Origin: Candidatus Aminicenantota bacterium
GTDB taxonomy: Bacteria > Acidobacteriota > Aminicenantia > Aminicenantales > Aminicenantaceae
Assembly: GCA_030633795.1 (NCBI GenBank)
Contig: DAOWCB010000031.1
Coordinates: 1-9,810 of the forward strand
Length of the DNA stretch: 9,810 nucleotides
Direction: 5' to 3'
Position numbers and translations under genes: made by a program. The stretch's first letter is position 1. Each line of letters opens with the position of its first letter. The notes under the pieces are model-generated. The model ran no database searches and was not told the DNA's origin. It was given only the letters and a program-made list of their open reading frames with translations. Shown piece by piece: positions 6,272-9,810 of this stretch.

Positions 6272-8159
6272 AACATCCTTTTATATCACGACTCCCATCT
6301 ATTATGTGAATGACGTCCCTCATATCGGCCACGCATACACGACTATCATTGCGGATGCGATCAGCCGGTTCAAAAAACTGGCCGGATATGATGTCTTTTT
6401 CCTCACAGGGACTGACGAGCATGGCCAGAAAGTCGAAAAATCCGCCGCAGAAAAGGGGATGACACCCATCCAATTGGCCGACAAAGTCGTGGTCAGGTTT
6501 AAAAATCTTTGGGAGGCCTTGGATATTGCGTTTGACTCCTTTATCCGCACCACTCAACCTTCCCATGAACAAGGTGTCCAAAAAATCTTTCAAAAACTGA
6601 AGGATAAAGGAGATATCTACAAAGGAATATATGAAGGATGGTACTGTGTATCCGACGAGACGTTCCTCTCTGAAGATGTTTCTTTGGAGGATGGCGGACA
6701 CAAAATATGTCCCGATTGCAGGCAAAAGGCCAATGTCGTTTCTGAAGAATGTTACTTTTTCAAACTCTCAGCCTATGAGGAACCGCTGATCGATTTTTAT
6801 CAGAAAAATCCGACTTTTGTCCGGCCACAGAGCCGGATGAACGAAGTGGTCAGTTTTGTCCGCCAGGGATTGAAGGATTTGAGCATAACCCGGACAACGG
6901 TCAAATGGGGCATCTCCCTTCCTGACGATTCCTCCCATACGATCTATGTATGGTTTGATGCACTGCACAGCTATCTAACCGGCATAGGATATGATTGGGA
7001 CTCACAACGCTTAGATAGGTATTGGCCGGCAACCGTTCATCTTATCGGAAAAGATATCCTCCGACATCATGCTGTTTTCTGGCCTGCTTTCCTTATTGCC
7101 GCCGGATTCCCTCTCCCAAAAACTATCTATGCCCATGGATGGTGGCTCAAAGATGAGACCAAGATGTCGAAATCCAGAGGCAATGTCCTTGATCCGTGGA
7201 CCATTCTGAATGCCTTCGGATCAGATCCATTGCGATATTTCTTGCTGCGAGAAATCCCGATCGGTCTTGACGGCAATTTTTCTCACGAGGGTTTCATCCA
7301 CCGGGTGAATTCTGATCTGGCCAATGACTTGGGGAATCTCGTCCAACGCCTGCTGACTATGATCCATAACTATTTCGGCGGACAAATCAATACCCTGGGA
7401 GAAGAAACAGACACAGATATAAACCTTCGCCTTGAATTTGACGCCATAAAAGAAAAGGTGAGTCATCACTTCGAAGATTACGCTATCAACAAAGCCTTAG
7501 AGGAGATTTGGGTTTTCATCAATTCTGTGAACAAATATCTCGCAGACAACGCGCCCTGGAAATTGGCAAAAGATGATTCCCAAAGAGCAAGACTGGGGCG
7601 CATTTTGTACCAAGCCACATGTGCATTGCGAGGGATCAGCTATTTTGTGTATCCGGTCCTCCCTGAATCATCCCAAAAAATGTGGCAATTACTCGGGGAA
7701 AAGAAACCTCTTGAGGAGGAATCCTACTCCGAATTGGCATTTTTCAACCTCAAACCGGATCAAAAAACTCAAAAATCCGAGCCGTTATTCCCAAGAGTCG
7801 ATCTCAAACATTTCTTACAAGAGGAGGAAAGCATGGACATCATCACTTTTGATGACTTTAAAAGAATGGATCTTAGAGTCGGAGAAATCATAGAAGCCGA
7901 ACGCGTCGAGGGAACAGATAAGCTCGTGAAGATGCAGGTCAACATAGGAACAGAAACGAGACAAATGATAGGCGGTATTGCTGATAAGTATGCACCTGAG
8001 GAACTGATAGGGAAAAAAGTCGTTGTGATCGTTAACCTGAAGACTGCGGTTATCCGAGGAATCGAATCCCAAGGCATGCTCCTTGCCGCTGAAGTTGATG
8101 GAAAGGCCATCATTCCTGTTTTTACAGAAGATGTCCCAGCGGGCGCAAAAGTCCTCTAA
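6255..8159 (+). CDS. metG: Methionyl-tRNA synthetase with C-terminal tRNA-binding domain
   Basis: This class I synthetase charges tRNA-Met with methionine in the cytoplasm. It has 634 residues starting at GTG. The catalytic domain opens with FYITTPIYYVNDVPHIGHAY, containing the HIGH motif at 23-26, and carries FLTGTDEHGQK and KMSKS at 303-307. The connective zinc region (131-155) reads C131-x-x-D134 then C152-x-x-C155: the second Cys of the first knuckle is Asp, so it lies between four-Cys enzymes and the alphaproteobacterial type that lacks the cysteines. An anticodon-binding helical domain follows (about 370-510), then an EMAPII/Trbp111-like OB-fold from about 527 to the end (DFKRMDLRVGEI, GGIADKY, SQGMLLAA), which aids dimerisation and tRNA binding. 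The gene overlaps folE by 17 bases, and the next gene begins 3 bases after its stop. Confidence 0.97.
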   Translation: MEENSETSFYITTPIYYVNDVPHIGHAYTTIIADAISRFKKLAGYDVFFLTGTDEHGQKVEKSAAEKGMTPIQLADKVVVRFKNLWEALDIAFDSFIRTTQPSHEQGVQKIFQKLKDKGDIYKGIYEGWYCVSDETFLSEDVSLEDGGHKICPDCRQKANVVSEECYFFKLSAYEEPLIDFYQKNPTFVRPQSRMNEVVSFVRQGLKDLSITRTTVKWGISLPDDSSHTIYVWFDALHSYLTGIGYDWDSQRLDRYWPATVHLIGKDILRHHAVFWPAFLIAAGFPLPKTIYAHGWWLKDETKMSKSRGNVLDPWTILNAFGSDPLRYFLLREIPIGLDGNFSHEGFIHRVNSDLANDLGNLVQRLLTMIHNYFGGQINTLGEETDTDINLRLEFDAIKEKVSHHFEDYAINKALEEIWVFINSVNKYLADNAPWKLAKDDSQRARLGRILYQATCALRGISYFVYPVLPESSQKMWQLLGEKKPLEEESYSELAFFNLKPDQKTQKSEPLFPRVDLKHFLQEEESMDIITFDDFKRMDLRVGEIIEAERVEGTDKLVKMQVNIGTETRQMIGGIADKYAPEELIGKKVVVIVNLKTAVIRGIESQGMLLAAEVDGKAIIPVFTEDVPAGAKVL

Positions 8160-8162
8160 AGC

Positions 8163-9158
8163 ATGAGACGAAGAACCTTTCTTCACTCCTGTTTTGGGGC
8201 TGTTGCAGGATTAAAAGCAGAATTTCTCTCCGGCAAACCCAAATCCTATCCTGGACACATTTCGGAGAAGCCTGGACAGGCAGAAAACGTCTTAGTCAAA
8301 GTTATCGGAACCGCTCAGGATGGAGGCATTCCCCATATCGGATGTTTTTGTTCAAACTGCCAACGTGCCTTGAAAAAACCTCAGCTCTCCCGTTTCATCT
8401 CATCCCTTGCGCTGTTCGACCTCACCGAAAACAAAACCATTCTTGTCGATGCCACTCCTGATATACGGGCCCAAACCATGATGATTCGAGAGCGCATGAA
8501 TCCTAAAAAGACGACAAATAGATATTGGCCTGATGGGATTCTTTTGACTCATGCGCATATCGGTCACTACACAGGATTGATGTTTTATGGGTATGAAGCC
8601 CTTTCGACAGACAGACTTCCCGTTTATTGTTCCAAACGGATGAATGATTTCCTAACCCAAAACGGCCCCTGGAGTCAACTTGTGGGCCAAAAGAACATCC
8701 TGGCCAAAACAATCAGCCCGGGGAAGAGATTCTCGGTCACATCCCAAATTTCCATCTTGGCCCTTCAAGTTCCCCATCGAGACGAATACAGCGATACTCT
8801 TGGGTTCCAAATCAAAGGGCCAAACAGATCGCTCCTTTACATACCCGATATTCGCAACTGGAAGATTTGGGATCGCTCGGTCGTCGAAGAGGTCCAAAAG
8901 GTCGACATTGCTTTGCTCGATGGAACGTTTTTTTCTCCAGAGGAATTGCCTTCACGCGATCTGTCCTCCATAGGGCATCCGTTTATCTTAGATTCCATGA
9001 AAATCTTATCGGAAATTGCACAGAGTGGAAAAACTCAGATCTTCTTCACACACCTGAACCATTCCAATCTAGCCCTCGATCCTGACGGTGATGCTAGAAA
9101 AATGATCGAAAAAAACGCATTTGCTTTAGCAGAAGACGGGATGGAATTCTCTTTATGA
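8163..9158 (+). CDS. PqqB-like MBL-fold metallo-hydrolase with Tat-like N-terminus
   Basis: This 331-residue protein belongs to the metallo-beta-lactamase superfamily, nearest to the PqqB branch. Signs are VIGTAQDGGIPHIGC with a CFCSNC cluster (C61, C63, C66), the metal motif HAHIGH (H130, H132, H135), VPHRDE (H205), YIPDI (D229), and a late THLNHSNLALD segment (H297, H300). The Asp of the usual HxHxDH motif is Gly134. The N-terminus RRRTFLHSCFGAVAG fits a twin-arginine motif (RR-x-F-L at 3-7), but the hydrophobic stretch is short and the cleavage site unclear. No pqqA, C, D or E gene is nearby, so a role in PQQ synthesis is not supported; standalone PqqB-like hydrolases of unknown substrate are the better comparison. 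No clear ribosome binding site is seen: the start lies 3 bases after the metG stop, so translation is probably coupled. Fold is sure, substrate unknown. Confidence 0.85.
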   Translation: MRRRTFLHSCFGAVAGLKAEFLSGKPKSYPGHISEKPGQAENVLVKVIGTAQDGGIPHIGCFCSNCQRALKKPQLSRFISSLALFDLTENKTILVDATPDIRAQTMMIRERMNPKKTTNRYWPDGILLTHAHIGHYTGLMFYGYEALSTDRLPVYCSKRMNDFLTQNGPWSQLVGQKNILAKTISPGKRFSVTSQISILALQVPHRDEYSDTLGFQIKGPNRSLLYIPDIRNWKIWDRSVVEEVQKVDIALLDGTFFSPEELPSRDLSSIGHPFILDSMKILSEIAQSGKTQIFFTHLNHSNLALDPDGDARKMIEKNAFALAEDGMEFSL

Positions 9159-9809
9159 TGAGGAATCCGATAAGGATGGCAAATGTTTATTAAGCCGGAT
9201 TGTAGGAATCGCGCCCTCACGGACCAAACGAGGCTCCTTCCCGGATAAATCCACAACCGTTGATGGCAAAAGGCCTTTGGTCTCTCCTCCATCCACGAAA
9301 AGATCGACTGCCCCTTCGAATAATTCCCTCGCTTTTTCAGGATCGGAGATTGGCATTTCTCCTGAGATATTGGCGCTCGTGGCCGTAATCGGAAAACCAG
9401 CCTGACGCACCAAAGTTCTCACCCAGTTGTGTTCGGTCAGACGCACACCGACAGTCCCGCCTTCTCCGAGCAGTTCATTCGGAACTGCGGGAGAAGCCTT
9501 GAAAATAATGGTTAAAGGTCCTGGCCAGAACTCTGAAATCAGCTGTTGAAATGACAAAGGATCTCCGGAAATGATCAGGCGAAGCATCGAGAAATCAGAA
9601 ATCACAACTGAGAGAGGTTTCAGAGGCTCCCGTTTTTTCAAACGATACACCTTTTTGATGGCCTCTGCAGAAAACCCATTTGCACCGAGTCCGTAGAATG
9701 TCTCTGTAGGATAAACAATAACACCATCTCTCTGTAAAACCCCAGCAATCTCCTCGATCTTGTCGATTGCAATGGTATCAGGATGGATTTTTATAACTCT
9801 TGTTTTCAT
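9153..9809 (-). CDS. L-threonylcarbamoyladenylate synthase (TsaC/Sua5/YrdC family)
   Basis: This enzyme makes threonylcarbamoyl-AMP from threonine, bicarbonate and ATP, the precursor for the t6A modification at position 37 of tRNAs reading ANN codons. The 218-residue protein is one YrdC domain, without the extra C-terminal domain of long Sua5 proteins. Motifs are YPTETFYGLG (33-42), the KKREPLKPL substrate loop (58-66), WPGPLTIIF (95-103), GVRLTEH, TATSANISGE (142-151) and PSTVVDLSG (182-190). The start is taken as ATG at 9809, one base from the window edge; MKTRVIKI is a typical beginning, but its ribosome binding site and promoter are outside. Its TAA overlaps the end of the hydrolase gene by 6 bases, tail to tail. 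The short length favours the name tsaC, though annotation pipelines often use sua5 or ywlC for similar proteins. Confidence 0.93.
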   Translation of the reverse strand: MKTRVIKIHPDTIAIDKIEEIAGVLQRDGVIVYPTETFYGLGANGFSAEAIKKVYRLKKREPLKPLSVVISDFSMLRLIISGDPLSFQQLISEFWPGPLTIIFKASPAVPNELLGEGGTVGVRLTEHNWVRTLVRQAGFPITATSANISGEMPISDPEKARELFEGAVDLFVDGGETKGLLPSTVVDLSGKEPRLVREGAIPTIRLNKHLPSLSDSSS

Positions 9810-9810
9810 G

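Noticed and set aside
6237..6725. Minus-strand open frame of 162 codons opposite metG
   Set aside because: metG is unmistakable on the other strand; the antisense translation shows no domain features and is a shadow of its codon use.
7769..8186. Two minus-strand open frames of 114 and 123 codons opposite the end of metG
   Set aside because: They overlap each other and the conserved tRNA-binding domain of metG, and neither has a recognisable motif or start signal.
8163..9158. Calling the MBL-fold gene pqqB
   Set aside because: No other pqq gene is visible and the metal motif and N-terminus differ from classic PqqB, so only PqqB-like is justified.
1..9810. A new defence or mobile-element system
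   Set aside because: No transposase, integrase, restriction, toxin-antitoxin or repeat-array genes are visible. The sirtuin is a stand-alone CobB type, not fused or paired with defence partners.

Overview
The window is a gene-dense stretch of bacterial chromosome: ten protein genes, almost no non-coding DNA, and no RNA genes, mobile elements, CRISPR arrays or long repeats that I can see. Base composition is moderate. The gene set (an EtfBA pair, an MTAP-PfkB pair, a SIRT5/CobB-type sirtuin, a nickel-pincer LarC, a PqqB-like metallo-hydrolase) would fit an anaerobic or facultative bacterium, perhaps of the Desulfobacterota type. That placement is an inference from gene content, not a sequence match.

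Layout. (1) Positions 3-1735, plus strand: the 3' part of etfB followed by a complete etfA, overlapping by 4 bases. Together they form an electron-transfer flavoprotein that moves electrons from flavin dehydrogenases. (2) Positions 1742-3528, minus strand: a two-gene operon, first an S-methyl-5'-thioadenosine phosphorylase (mtnP), then a PfkB-family kinase, again with a 4-base overlap. It converges on etfA with only 6 bases between the stop codons. (3) Positions 3529-3697: the only substantial intergenic gap, an A+T-rich divergent promoter region. (4) Positions 3698-9158, plus strand: five tightly packed genes: Sir2-type NAD-dependent deacylase (cobB-like), larC, folE, metG and a PqqB-like MBL-fold hydrolase. 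Gaps are 3-5 bases and overlaps 17-32 bases, so co-transcription is likely. (5) Positions 9153-9809, minus strand: a TsaC/Sua5-type threonylcarbamoyl-AMP synthase whose stop overlaps the end of the hydrolase gene tail to tail.

How the genes relate. Most are housekeeping or salvage genes: MTA recycling from polyamine/SAM metabolism, pterin synthesis, tRNA charging with methionine and tRNA t6A modification. Cofactor and acyl metabolism link several of them: the ETF serves acyl-CoA-type dehydrogenases, the sirtuin carries the Tyr/Arg pair typical of desuccinylases, and LarC completes the nickel-pincer nucleotide. These links are suggestive only.

I found no clearly new multi-gene system. The points most worth a second look are protein-level departures from family consensus (EtfA flavin loop, MetRS zinc knuckle, LarC without its His-rich loop, Tat-like start and HxHxGH site in the PqqB-like protein), the conserved-looking mtnP-kinase coupling with an unassigned kinase substrate, and the larC/folE overlap containing an A8 tract.
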